Origin: an uncultured Veillonella sp.
GTDB taxonomy: Bacteria; Bacillota; Negativicutes; Veillonellales; Veillonellaceae
Direction of reading: 5' to 3'
Assembly (NCBI RefSeq): GCF_937981445.1
Contig: NZ_CALJON010000015.1
Location: forward strand, 1-64,000
Length of the DNA: 64,000 nucleotides
Shown here: one piece after another, positions 54,612-63,222 of the stretch
Position numbering within the stretch: position 1 is the stretch's first letter
How the letters are laid out: every line of letters starts with the position of its first letter
Notes under the pieces: generated by a model
Databases searched by the model: none
What the model was told of the DNA's origin: nothing
Seen by the model: the letters and a program-made list of their open reading frames with translations, nothing else
Program-made: the position numbers and the translations under genes

Positions 54612-55838
54612 ATGGGACGAATAATCTCTATTATGTCTGGTAAAGGTGGCGTAGGTAAGACTACCTTAACTGCCTCTTTAGGAGCAGCACTAAGTCGAGC
54701 AGGTCACAAAGTATTGATTACTGATGCTGATTTTGGCATGCGTGATTTAGACCTAGTGGTGGGCAAGGAAAATGATATTTTCTTTGATGCTATCGATATT
54801 TGCCAAGAAAACTGTACGTCTGACTATGCCATCTTGCCTTTAGGTACAGATTTTGACTTCTTGCCTGCTACGCAAAGTCGCCGTTGGGAAGATGTAGGTC
54901 GCAAGGGCTATGCTAAGCTCATAAAACGACTTGCTAAGCGATATGATTATGTCATTATAGATGCACCTGCAGGGATTGGGCGTGGTAATGAAGCTATTTT
55001 CAGAGCGGCAGATCAGATTGTACTTGTAGCAGAACCTATATGGGTCTCCATGCGGGCCGTGCAGCGAGTTATGCAAATGTGCCGTGAAGTACGTCAGTTA
55101 AATTATATGATTGTCCTAAATAATGTAGGTCAAAGTAAAGCTCAAGTTTCGTTAGATGATGCATTAGGAGCTTTGCAGGTAGAACGGTTGGGCACCATTT
55201 TACCTTATAGGGAAAGTATTCAAACATGGTCGCAAGAAGGCTTATTGCATGAAGAAATTGATCCATTTTTTGATCATATGATGAAAGCTTTGGTAAAATC
55301 CATTGTGTCTGATGAATATATGGAAGAGCCTGAATTAGTTGCTCTATGGCAACGAATGAAAGATACATACATGGATTCTTCAAATGTAGGGCACGACATA
55401 GAGTATTTGGAAAAAGAATCAAATGATGTCCTTGAGGTGGTGCCAGGTGAATCTGAAGTAGAAACCACTGAGGAATCTGTTGAGAACACTGTTGAGAAAT
55501 CCGTTGAGGAAACTGCTGGGCAATTCGTTGAGAACACTGTTGGGCAATCCGTTGAAGAACCTGTTGAGCAATCCGTTGAGGAAACTGTTGAGGACCCCGT
55601 TAAGGAAACTGTTGGAAAAGCCGATGGGGAATCTATTGAGAACGCCGATGGAGCCGCTTCAGTGTCTATATCGGAGCATAGAGCGAACGATACGGATACT
55701 ATAGCTGCCCATGAAGCTGAAGGAGTCTCTCCTGAAAGCCCTACAGAAACTGTATTACCTAAGAAAAAGGGCGGCCTAGCGTCATTATTACGCCGTCAGC
55801 TTACAAGCTTGTGGTCAAGACGCGGTCGCATGCGATAG
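54612..55838 (+). CDS. minD: MinD-like septum-site ATPase with a repeat linker and displaced membrane helix
   Basis: 408 residues against about 265 for usual MinD. The ATPase domain (1 to about 235) has the deviant Walker A KGGVGKTT at 11-18, DADFGMRDLD and YVIIDAPAGIG. Residues about 240-382 form an acidic linker containing four-residue SVEE/TVEx repeats (289-335). The last 25 residues, KKKGGLASLLRRQLTSLWSR then RGRMR, are a basic amphipathic helix like the MinD membrane-targeting sequence. No minC or minE is next to it, though Firmicutes relatives often carry minCDE between mrdA and rodA. AAGGAG precedes the ATG; rodA follows nine bases later. Confidence 0.85.
   Translation: MGRIISIMSGKGGVGKTTLTASLGAALSRAGHKVLITDADFGMRDLDLVVGKENDIFFDAIDICQENCTSDYAILPLGTDFDFLPATQSRRWEDVGRKGYAKLIKRLAKRYDYVIIDAPAGIGRGNEAIFRAADQIVLVAEPIWVSMRAVQRVMQMCREVRQLNYMIVLNNVGQSKAQVSLDDALGALQVERLGTILPYRESIQTWSQEGLLHEEIDPFFDHMMKALVKSIVSDEYMEEPELVALWQRMKDTYMDSSNVGHDIEYLEKESNDVLEVVPGESEVETTEESVENTVEKSVEETAGQFVENTVGQSVEEPVEQSVEETVEDPVKETVGKADGESIENADGAASVSISEHRANDTDTIAAHEAEGVSPESPTETVLPKKKGGLASLLRRQLTSLWSRRGRMR
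55476..55620 (+). repeat. 12-bp coding repeat inside minD
   Basis: Variants of CTGTTGAGAACA and CCGTTGAGGAAA alternate in-frame, encoding SVEE/TVEx units. The 12-base period keeps the frame, so copy number can change without breaking the protein. Confidence 0.85.
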
Positions 55839-55847
55839 GAGGATAGA

Positions 55848-56951
55848 ATGTGGCAGAAAATTTGGCGTGAGTGGGATTGGACATTAGTTATATGTACTGT
55901 CGCACTGATTGCCTTAGGCACTGTAGTAATTGGGAGTGCAACCCACATAAATCGAGAAGGGCTTAGTTTTGATGATTTAGTGAGTAAACAATTGCTCTTC
56001 TTCGTTATTAATATTATTGTTGTTGTATTATTGCAATGGTTTGATTATCGGCGCCTTCGCTATTGGGGTCGCCCTTTATATGTGATTACTATTGTATTAT
56101 TGCTAGCTGTTATGTTTGTTGGTACCTCCGCTCTAGGGGCACAGCGGTGGATTCAAATTGGACCTATTACAGTGCAGCCGTCGGAGTTTACTAAATTGCT
56201 TATGATTATTAGTATGGCTAGCATGATGGAATCAAGAGTTAATAAGTTAAATACATTTAAATCTTTATTGCCTATAGTTCTATTTGTAGGTATTCCTGCA
56301 TTCTTGGTGTTTAAGCAACCGGACTTGGGCACAAGTTTAGTATATTTAGCTATTTTGTGTGGCATGCTCTTTGTTGGCGGCATTCGCATGCGCCTCGTTC
56401 AGATTATTGTAGGCGCAGCAGTTATTCTAGCGCCTTTAGGCTGGTTTGTTCTTCAAGAATATCAGAAGCAGCGTATTTTAGTGTTTTTAAACCCTAATAT
56501 AGATCCTTTCGGTGCAGGCTACCATATTATTCAATCCAAGATTGCTATTGGGTCTGGCATGATTCTAGGAAAGGGCTTATTTGAAGGTACACAAAGTCAG
56601 CTTAACTTCTTGCCGGAAAATCATACAGATTTTATTTTTTCTGTAGTTGGTGAAGAATTGGGCTTTGTAGGCTGTGTAATAGCTCTATTATTGCTCTTTG
56701 TTATCATCTATCGCTGTATAGTGATTGCACGAAGTGCTAATGATACATTTGGCATGCTATTAGCTACCGGTGTAGGCTCTATGCTCGTATTCCAAGTGCT
56801 TGTTAATGTAGGTATGACTACGGGCGTTATGCCTGTTACGGGGATTCCTTTGCCCTTCATTAGCTATGGGGTAAGTGCGTTGACTACGAATATGATTAGC
56901 GTAGGTTTATTGTTAAATATTGCCATGCATCGTAAGAAACTCATGTTCTAG
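55848..56951 (+). CDS. rodA: RodA, SEDS peptidoglycan glycosyltransferase
   Basis: 367 residues with ten membrane helices. GAQRWIQIGPITVQPSEFTKL and the FKQPDLGTSLVYLAI block (catalytic Asp) plus GIPLPFISYGVSALTTNM identify the SEDS family, RodA branch by length and context. It polymerises glycan with PBP2. AGGAGG precedes the ATG. Confidence 0.96.
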   Translation: MWQKIWREWDWTLVICTVALIALGTVVIGSATHINREGLSFDDLVSKQLLFFVINIIVVVLLQWFDYRRLRYWGRPLYVITIVLLLAVMFVGTSALGAQRWIQIGPITVQPSEFTKLLMIISMASMMESRVNKLNTFKSLLPIVLFVGIPAFLVFKQPDLGTSLVYLAILCGMLFVGGIRMRLVQIIVGAAVILAPLGWFVLQEYQKQRILVFLNPNIDPFGAGYHIIQSKIAIGSGMILGKGLFEGTQSQLNFLPENHTDFIFSVVGEELGFVGCVIALLLLFVIIYRCIVIARSANDTFGMLLATGVGSMLVFQVLVNVGMTTGVMPVTGIPLPFISYGVSALTTNMISVGLLLNIAMHRKKLMF

Positions 56952-56992
56952 CGCTTTAGAGAATAGAAGGTAAGTTTATAATATAGGGTAAA

Positions 56993-57148
56993 ACCAAGGT
57001 GTAATTTAAGATATAAACCAAGATGTAATCTAAGTTATAAGCTAAGGTGTAATCTAAGCTATAAACTAAGGTGTAAGCTAAGTTATAAACTAAGGTGTAA
57101 GCTAAGGATTAAACTGTGTTATAAACTAAGGTTTAAACTGAGTTATAA
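56993..57148. repeat. 24-bp tandem repeat, about 6.5 copies
   Basis: ACTAAGGTGTAAGCTAAGTT followed by ATAA recurs with exact 24-base spacing at 56993, 57017, 57041, 57065, 57089 and 57125, with a half unit at 57113. No spacer sequences and no start codons, so it is neither CRISPR nor gene. It fills the gap before the radical SAM gene. Confidence 0.92.
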
Positions 57149-57260
57149 ATATAGACATAAAGATGTTAGTAAACAAAAAGCAAACAAAAGCTATATTAAT
57201 TTTAAATTTAAGTTTTATAGACTGAATATAGATATTTTATAGATTATAATAGGAGGTCCT

Positions 57261-59144
57261 ATGGTTCATTTAGATCCCAGTTGGTTGCAACATGTGGAGA
57301 AACCAGCCCGCTACATGGGGGGCGAATGGAATAGTGTTGTAAAAGATCATAACGAAGTGGATGTTACAATTTGCTTGGGGTTCCCTGATGTATACGAAGT
57401 AGGTATGAGTCATTTGGGGATTAAGATTTTATATTCCATCGTAAATGAGCGTCCTGATTTTGCAGCAGAGCGCGTATGTGCCCCTTGGCATGATATGGAA
57501 GAGGAGATGCGTAAGCGCCAGATTCCACTTCATTCTTTAGAAACAAAAACACCAGTGCGCGATTTTGATTTCTTAGGATTTACCCTTCAATATGAGATGA
57601 GTTATACCAATATCTTGAATATGTTGGATTTAGGAGGTATTCCATTTTATAGTAAAGAACGCGATTTATCGTATCCATTACTTATTGCCGGTGGCCCTTG
57701 TGCGTATAATATGGAACCAATTGCTGATTTCTTTGATATTGTAAATCTTGGTGAAGCAGAAGAATCCATAATTGAAGTCATGGACTTGTACAAGGCAGAG
57801 AAAGCGGCCGGCTTCCCTGACGGCAAAGAAGGTTTCCTTCGTAAAGCCGCGCAGATTCCAGGTACTTATGTGCCATCCTTGTATGAACCAGAATATACAG
57901 AACATGGCGATTTCAAGGGAATGAAAGTATTGGCTCCAGAAGCGCCAGCTGTAGTAGAAAAGCGTATTATTGAAGATATGGAGCATGTGCATTATCCAAC
58001 TAAGCCTGTTGTGCCCTATTTAGATGTAGTACATGACCGTGCTGTACTCGAATTATTCCGCGGTTGTACTCGTGGTTGCCGTTTCTGCCAGGCTGGCATG
58101 CTTTATCGCCCTGTTCGTGAACGTACTCCGGAACGATTAGTACAACTTGCTAAGGAAATTATTGCTAACACAGGTTATAATGAAATTTCCCTTATGTCCT
58201 TAAGTTCGGCGGACTATTCTAAATTGCCTGAGTTGGTAGACATGCTTATGGAAGAGTTTAAAGATAAACAAGTGCGCGTAAGCTTACCATCCCTCCGTAT
58301 TGATGCATTTTCCATTGATATTGCAAAAAAAGTGCAGCAAGTGCGTAAAAGTGGCCTTACCTTTGCACCAGAAGCTGGTTCTCAGCGCATGCGTGATGTA
58401 ATTAATAAAGGCGTTAGTGAAGAAGACTTAATCGCCGCCTGTACGAATGCTTTTAAATCAGGCTGGAATACAGTTAAATTATATTTCATGATGGGGCTTC
58501 CTACTGAAACTGATGAAGATGTGGCAGGTATTGCTGATTTAGCTTATAAAGTGCTAGATTTACATCGTGAAATTACAGGGAAACGAAATGGCAAAGTTAC
58601 TGTAAGTGTATCGTTCTTTGTACCGAAGAGCCATTCACCATATCAATGGTATGGCCAACAAAGTGTGGAAGAAATTCATCGCAAGCAGCAATATCTTAAA
58701 ACTTTGATTAACAATCGCAATATTTCCTATCATTATCATGATGGTGCAACTGGCTATATGGAAGCTGTGTTTGCGCGTGGAGATCGCCGTTTAGCAAAGA
58801 CTCTAGTTGAAGCATGGAAACTAGGGTGTAAATTTGATGGTTGGACGGAGTTCTTCTCCTTAGACCGCTGGTTAGAAGCCTTCAAAAATACGGGAATTGA
58901 CCCAGATTACTATGCGCGTCGCGATCGTGATTTTGATGAACCATTGCCATGGGATCATTTAGATGATACAGTATCTAAAAAATATTTAAAAATGGAATGG
59001 GACCGCGCTGTAAAAGCCGAATTGACTCATGATTGTCGTCGCTTGCCATGTAATGGCTGTAATGTATGTCCTGCGCTTGATACAGCGATTATTGATTATA
59101 AGGAGGGTGGACGCGTTGAAAAAAATACGTTTGGCTTTAAATAA
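57261..59144 (+). CDS. Radical SAM protein, TIGR03960-type
   Basis: 627 residues. An N-terminal B12-binding-like domain is followed by a radical SAM core whose CTRGCRFCQAG holds the CxxxCxxC cluster motif. The C-terminus has CRRLPCNGCNVCPAL, a possible second iron-sulfur site. It is normally paired with the DUF2344 gene that overlaps its end, upstream of rng and rplU-prp-rpmA, as here. The reaction is unproven; context suggests RNA or ribosome modification. AGGAGG precedes the ATG. Confidence 0.9.
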   Translation: MVHLDPSWLQHVEKPARYMGGEWNSVVKDHNEVDVTICLGFPDVYEVGMSHLGIKILYSIVNERPDFAAERVCAPWHDMEEEMRKRQIPLHSLETKTPVRDFDFLGFTLQYEMSYTNILNMLDLGGIPFYSKERDLSYPLLIAGGPCAYNMEPIADFFDIVNLGEAEESIIEVMDLYKAEKAAGFPDGKEGFLRKAAQIPGTYVPSLYEPEYTEHGDFKGMKVLAPEAPAVVEKRIIEDMEHVHYPTKPVVPYLDVVHDRAVLELFRGCTRGCRFCQAGMLYRPVRERTPERLVQLAKEIIANTGYNEISLMSLSSADYSKLPELVDMLMEEFKDKQVRVSLPSLRIDAFSIDIAKKVQQVRKSGLTFAPEAGSQRMRDVINKGVSEEDLIAACTNAFKSGWNTVKLYFMMGLPTETDEDVAGIADLAYKVLDLHREITGKRNGKVTVSVSFFVPKSHSPYQWYGQQSVEEIHRKQQYLKTLINNRNISYHYHDGATGYMEAVFARGDRRLAKTLVEAWKLGCKFDGWTEFFSLDRWLEAFKNTGIDPDYYARRDRDFDEPLPWDHLDDTVSKKYLKMEWDRAVKAELTHDCRRLPCNGCNVCPALDTAIIDYKEGGRVEKNTFGFK

Positions 59145-59835
59145 AGGTGAACAATTACGCTTTTTATCCCACCTGGACTATGCACAGGCTGTAGAGCGTA
59201 TGATTCGTCGCGCGGAAATAAAAATGGCCTATTCTGAAGGATTTAATCCTCATATGAAGATTAGTTTTTCCTCCGCCTTGGCCTTAGGCATCACCGCAGC
59301 TGTTGAATATGTGGACATGGATATTTTAGAAGATGTGCCTGTAGAAACTATTATAGATCGTTTAAAACAGGTGGCCCCTCCAGGACTTGAGCCTGTGGAT
59401 GGCCGTGAGATGCCTGATAAAGTGAAAAAGCTGATGGCTATCTGTAATTATGCTGTTTATGAAGTGAATGGTCCTGTTGTAATTGATGGTAAAATCGCTA
59501 CGCCAGAAGCTGCAGCGGCTATTGATTGGGCCAGTGTACTTAAAGAATTCAATGATGCTGAAGCTATTGAGTATGAAAAGGTAACACCTAAGAAACGTCG
59601 CATGATTGATGTGAAACATTTTGTAAAAGAACCAATTACAGCCACTGTAAAAGATGGGCGAGTGACTTTGCGCATGGCTATTGGGATTTATCCAGAAGGC
59701 ACTATGAAACCAGGGGAAGTGTGGAAACTTGGCATGGAAGCTTATGGCTGGCCAGTGGATGCGTCCTATGCGATTCATCGCAAGGCCATTATGATTGAGA
59801 CTGAGGGTGTATTGAAGACGCCTTTTGAAGTATAA
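59116..59835 (+). CDS. DUF2344 (TIGR03936) protein
   Basis: 239 residues, starting at TTG 59116 with GGAGGGTGG upstream and overlapping the radical SAM gene by 29 bases. The N-terminal LRFLSHLDYAQAVERMIRRA and MAYSEGFNPHMKISFSSALALGI blocks are the family hallmark. It probably supplies substrate binding for the radical SAM partner, and some species carry the two as one fused protein. The last codons are duplicated just after the stop. Confidence 0.9.
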   Translation: MKKIRLALNKGEQLRFLSHLDYAQAVERMIRRAEIKMAYSEGFNPHMKISFSSALALGITAAVEYVDMDILEDVPVETIIDRLKQVAPPGLEPVDGREMPDKVKKLMAICNYAVYEVNGPVVIDGKIATPEAAAAIDWASVLKEFNDAEAIEYEKVTPKKRRMIDVKHFVKEPITATVKDGRVTLRMAIGIYPEGTMKPGEVWKLGMEAYGWPVDASYAIHRKAIMIETEGVLKTPFEV

Positions 59836-59859
59836 GAGATAATGCCTTTTGAAGTATAA
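59818..59859. repeat. 24-bp duplication across the DUF2344 stop codon
   Basis: ACGCCTTTTGAAGTATAA (59818-59835, which includes the stop codon) recurs as ATGCCTTTTGAAGTATAA at 59842-59859, a 24-base step. Confidence 0.85.
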
Positions 59860-59919
59860 AATATTATGCTTAATGGTTTTTATATTTAAATGTATTTAAA
59901 CAATGGAAAGGAGGAGCCT

Positions 59920-61428
59920 ATGAAACGGATTATTGCTAATGTCATGCCTGAAGAGACTCGCTTAGTCGTGGTTGATGAAACTAATGAATTAGTGGATATT
60001 GCTTTTCATCGTCAAAGTGAAGATGAGTTAATTAATCATATTTTCAAGGGCACTGTGCGAAATGTATTGCCTGGTATGGCAGCGGCCTTTGTAGATATTG
60101 GGGGCAAGCAAAATGCCTACTTAAATCTAAAGCAAGGTAAGCAGACTAAGTCGATGGGCAAATTATTTGTAGGCCAGCACATACTCGTACAAGTAGTGAA
60201 AGAGGAAATGCTTGGCAAGGGCGCCCGTGTTAGTGCCGATATTAGTTTGGCTGGCCGTTTTATGGTGCTCTTGCCTTATTCAGAAGGACTCCATATTTCT
60301 AAGCGCATTACAGATTCAAAACAGCGGGATGTATTGACGACTATGGCAGAGCCTTACTTAGCGAGTGGCTGTGGTTTGATTTTACGTACAGCAGCAGCTA
60401 AAGCGGCGCCGGAAGACCTAAAAGCAGATATAGAGTATTTATGGAATACGTGGATACAATTACAAAATCGCTTTAAAGTAGCCAAAGGTGGCACAGAGCT
60501 CTATGGTGATGCGGATTTTTGGTTCCGCGTACTGCGTGATTATGGGGCTACTGATGTAAAAGAAATCATTGTAGATGATGAAATGGCCTATGAGCGTCTT
60601 CGTGAGCTCTTGGCATTGACTAAATTGGATGCTCGAATTGAACTTGTTCATTATGAGGCGCGCACTCCCATTTTTAAAGCCTGGCCTATTGAAGAACAGC
60701 TTGAAGAACTCACCACCAATCGCGTAGCCTTGCCATCAGGTGGTTATTTACAAATTGATAGTACAGAAGCCCTCACTGTAATAGATGTAAATTCGGCTCA
60801 TTTTACAGGGGCGCCGGAGGTTGCCAATGGAGCTGCGGGGGACCTAGCGGTAGCTAATAGTACTAAAAAGAATTCAGCCACTACCTTGCGGGCTAGTGAA
60901 GTGGCTGTAGCAGTAAATAAAGAAGCAGTCCAGATGATTGCAAAACAAATACGATTGCGCGATATAGGTGGCATTATTATTTGTGATTTTATTGACATGC
61001 CTAAGAAGGCACAACGTGATGCATTGCTTGATGAGTTGACGCGCCTGACTCGCACGGATCGGGTAAAAACAGTGGTTTGTGGCATAACTTCTTTGGGCCT
61101 TGTGGAACTGACGCGTAAGCGGGAGCGAAAAGGCATTCAGTCGCTGCTCTTTGATGATTGCGCTGCCTGTGGCGGTACAGGTTTGTTATTGTCATCAGAG
61201 ACGGTGTATTTACAGATTTTGCGCCGCCTTCGCGAATTATATCGTCTAGGCCGTTTAAAGACCGATGTACAAGTCGATGTACATCCTGAGGTGGCACGAT
61301 ATTTTACAAAGCAAGGGCTCCAAGACCTTAGCAAGGAGTTAAAGCGCACTATAAAAGTAAGTGCTGACTCTACAGGAAGCCGTGAGGCGTATTCTTTATT
61401 AGCCTTGGATGAATCAACTAGTAGATGA
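59920..61428 (+). CDS. rng: Ribonuclease E/G family endoribonuclease
   Basis: 502 residues. S1-like RNA-binding segment (FKGTVRNVLPGMAAAFVDIGG), catalytic core with IDVNSAHFTG and CDFIDM carrying the Mg-binding Asp pair, and zinc-link CAACGGTG. It processes rRNA and mRNA. Compared with E. coli the region after the first catalytic Asp carries a 20-30 residue Ala/Ser/Asn-rich insert (APEVANGAAGDLAVANS). The ATG 59920 has AAGGAGG ahead; the upstream in-frame ATG at 59890 is not used. Confidence 0.94.
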   Translation: MKRIIANVMPEETRLVVVDETNELVDIAFHRQSEDELINHIFKGTVRNVLPGMAAAFVDIGGKQNAYLNLKQGKQTKSMGKLFVGQHILVQVVKEEMLGKGARVSADISLAGRFMVLLPYSEGLHISKRITDSKQRDVLTTMAEPYLASGCGLILRTAAAKAAPEDLKADIEYLWNTWIQLQNRFKVAKGGTELYGDADFWFRVLRDYGATDVKEIIVDDEMAYERLRELLALTKLDARIELVHYEARTPIFKAWPIEEQLEELTTNRVALPSGGYLQIDSTEALTVIDVNSAHFTGAPEVANGAAGDLAVANSTKKNSATTLRASEVAVAVNKEAVQMIAKQIRLRDIGGIIICDFIDMPKKAQRDALLDELTRLTRTDRVKTVVCGITSLGLVELTRKRERKGIQSLLFDDCAACGGTGLLLSSETVYLQILRRLRELYRLGRLKTDVQVDVHPEVARYFTKQGLQDLSKELKRTIKVSADSTGSREAYSLLALDESTSR

Positions 61429-61536
61429 TAGGCAGGCCATATACTTCTAGTATATAAAAGGCAATTAACAGGCCTACATAGTAGGTCATATGTAGGATGT
61501 AGTATGTAGTATATAACATATAGTGTAATTCACAAT

Positions 61537-61575
61537 AAAAAGAGATTTTGTAGTTGCTACAGGTCTCTTTTTTTC
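61537..61575 (+). terminator. Terminator after rng
   Basis: AAAAAGAGA and TGTAG pair with CTACA and TCTCTTTTT around TTG, with an internal bulge and a T-run. Confidence 0.82.
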
Positions 61576-61582
61576 GTATAAT
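61554..61582 (+). promoter_or_regulatory. mntP promoter overlapping the rng terminator
   Basis: TTGCTA (61554-61559), 17 bases, and a perfect TATAAT (61577-61582). The -35 lies in the loop and right arm of the terminator hairpin. Confidence 0.5.
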
Positions 61583-61671
61583 ATAAAGGTTAAATTAAGC
61601 AAGTGCTTTATATTAATTATGTATATTGTTTAGCCTATATGTGAGTCACAAGTGGAGAGGATGTCAGACCT

Positions 61672-62253
61672 ATGTCGTTGTGGGAAATAGCTATTGTAGC
61701 TGTAAGTCTAGCTATGGATGCCTTTGCCGTAGCTATTGCTAAAGGACCTTGTATTTCAGACAAAGAACCATTAAAACGGATTGGTCTGCCTTTTTTATTT
61801 GGCCTGTTTCAGATGATTATGCCGCTTATTGGTTGGGTGATTGGGGCTCAATTGGCTGGAAAAATTGATGATTATGATCATTGGATTATATTCGCCCTTC
61901 TTGGTTATTTAGGGATTAATATGATTCGCAATAGCTGTAAGCCTGTGGAAGAAGGGGACATTATATGTCATTTAGTTAAATGGCGTGAAATGTTTGTTTT
62001 GGCCTTTGCTACTAGTATTGATGCATTAGCCATCGGCATTACGTTAGCCTTCTTTAGTGTGAATGTATGGACGGCGTCATCTATGATTGGCATTATTACC
62101 TTTGTTATCTCCTTAGGTGGTGTTTTCTTAGGACAGCAATTAGCAAAATTACTATCGGGTCGTGCTGAAATGATTGGTGGTTTTGTGTTAATTTTAATTG
62201 GCCTAAAAATCCTACTTCAACATTTAGGTATATTAACCTTGGCCATGATATAG
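61672..62253 (+). CDS. mntP: Manganese efflux pump MntP
   Basis: 193 residues, six membrane helices in two repeats. SLAMDAFAVAIAKG and ATSIDALAIGITLAF hold the paired Asp residues that coordinate Mn2+ in the membrane. It exports excess Mn2+. I see no yybP-ykoY manganese riboswitch in the short leader, and GGAGAGG precedes the ATG. Confidence 0.92.
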   Translation: MSLWEIAIVAVSLAMDAFAVAIAKGPCISDKEPLKRIGLPFLFGLFQMIMPLIGWVIGAQLAGKIDDYDHWIIFALLGYLGINMIRNSCKPVEEGDIICHLVKWREMFVLAFATSIDALAIGITLAFFSVNVWTASSMIGIITFVISLGGVFLGQQLAKLLSGRAEMIGGFVLILIGLKILLQHLGILTLAMI

Positions 62254-62424
62254 AGTCGTGGTATTAACAAGAATAACTCCATTATATTAAATTGGAGGCA
62301 TTCATTACTATTAAGCAGGATGAGCCCAATAGCATTAAATAGGTTGAGTTAGCTATATTAATATAGCGTTACATTATTACTTGAAGGTGTTAACCTATTA
62401 CTTGGAATAAAGGATATAAATATA

Positions 62425-62453
62425 TTGACATTTACATGTATATCATGTAAAAT
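62425..62453 (+). promoter_or_regulatory. Promoter of the rplU operon
   Basis: A perfect TTGACA (62425-62430), 17 bases, TAAAAT (62448-62453), just upstream of the L21 leader. The first part of this gap (62254-62424) is AT-rich and empty. Confidence 0.75.
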
Positions 62454-62469
62454 AAATTAGTCATAGTTT

Positions 62470-62580
62470 GGGTACGCCCAACTATTGCAGCCGCATGGAG
62501 AGGTTTGTAAAAGGTCCCTCATTCCATTAGGCATGAGAGAATACCGTATTCAGCGAGTTCGAAAACAAGGAGGTGTCACA
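62470..62580 (+). ncRNA. Ribosomal protein L21 leader
   Basis: A structured 110-base leader directly before rplU, with complementary pieces such as GGTCCCTCATTCC and the AGGCATGAGAGAAT segment. Position and general features fit the L21 leader family of Firmicutes, which lets L21 or L27 repress its own operon. A covariance-model search was not possible. Confidence 0.65.
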
Positions 62581-62892
62581 ATGTACGCAATCATTAAAAC
62601 TGGTGGTAAACAATATCGCGTTGCAGAAGGCGATGTAATTACTATCGAAAAATTGGAAGCAGCTGCAGAAGAAACTGTAACGTTTGACGAAGTGTTAACT
62701 GTTGTTAACGATAGTGACGTAAAAGTTGGTCTTCCACTTGTGGACGGTGCAAAAGTAACAGGCAAAGTACTTGAACATGGTAAAGCGAAGAAGATTTTAG
62801 TTTTCAAATATAAATCCAAATCCAACTACCGTCGTCGTCAAGGTCATCGTCAACCGTTCACAAAGGTTCGCATCGAATCTATCGAGGCGTAA
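62581..62892 (+). CDS. rplU: 50S ribosomal protein L21
   Basis: 103 residues, complete. MYAIIKTGGKQYRVAEGDVI and KYKSKSNYRRRQGHRQPFT are universal L21 blocks that contact 23S rRNA. The ATG 62581 has AGGAGGTG upstream; the 32-codon extension through the leader is not translated. First gene of rplU-prp-rpmA. Confidence 0.98.
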   Translation: MYAIIKTGGKQYRVAEGDVITIEKLEAAAEETVTFDEVLTVVNDSDVKVGLPLVDGAKVTGKVLEHGKAKKILVFKYKSKSNYRRRQGHRQPFTKVRIESIEA

Positions 62893-62895
62893 GAC

Positions 62896-63210
62896 ATGAT
62901 CAGGATTCAAAGTGTTCGCAATGAGGCGTCTCAGATTGTAGATTGTCACATCACAGGACATGCTGAATATGATGAGCATGGATATGATATTGTGTGCGCT
63001 GCCGTATCGTCTTTAGCTTGCACTGCGGTGCTTGGCTTAGAAAAGGTGGCTAAACAGCGCGGCACATATACAAACAGCTCCGGTGACTTGATTATCAAAC
63101 TTGATGGTGAGATCACTGATCAGAGCCAAGCTATATTGGAGACTATGATGCTCGGTCTCGAGGAAATTAGTAAACAGTATAGCGACTTTGTTACACTTAG
63201 TGATATGTAG
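62896..63210 (+). CDS. prp: Ribosomal-processing cysteine protease Prp (YsxB)
   Basis: 104 residues. GHAEYDEHGYDIVCAAVS holds the catalytic His and Cys, 12 residues apart (His22, Cys34). It cleaves the N-terminal extension of L27, encoded next. It begins three bases after the rplU stop. Context and motif agree fully. Confidence 0.95.
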   Translation: MIRIQSVRNEASQIVDCHITGHAEYDEHGYDIVCAAVSSLACTAVLGLEKVAKQRGTYTNSSGDLIIKLDGEITDQSQAILETMMLGLEEISKQYSDFVTLSDM

Positions 63211-63222
63211 GAGGTGAACGGA

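Noticed and set aside
61583..61671. yybP-ykoY manganese riboswitch before mntP
   Set aside because: The leader is about 90 bases, AT-rich, and lacks the conserved paired loops and a terminator.
62485..62580. Longer N-terminus for L21
   Set aside because: It would translate the L21 leader RNA; L21 universally starts at MYAIIKTGGKQY.
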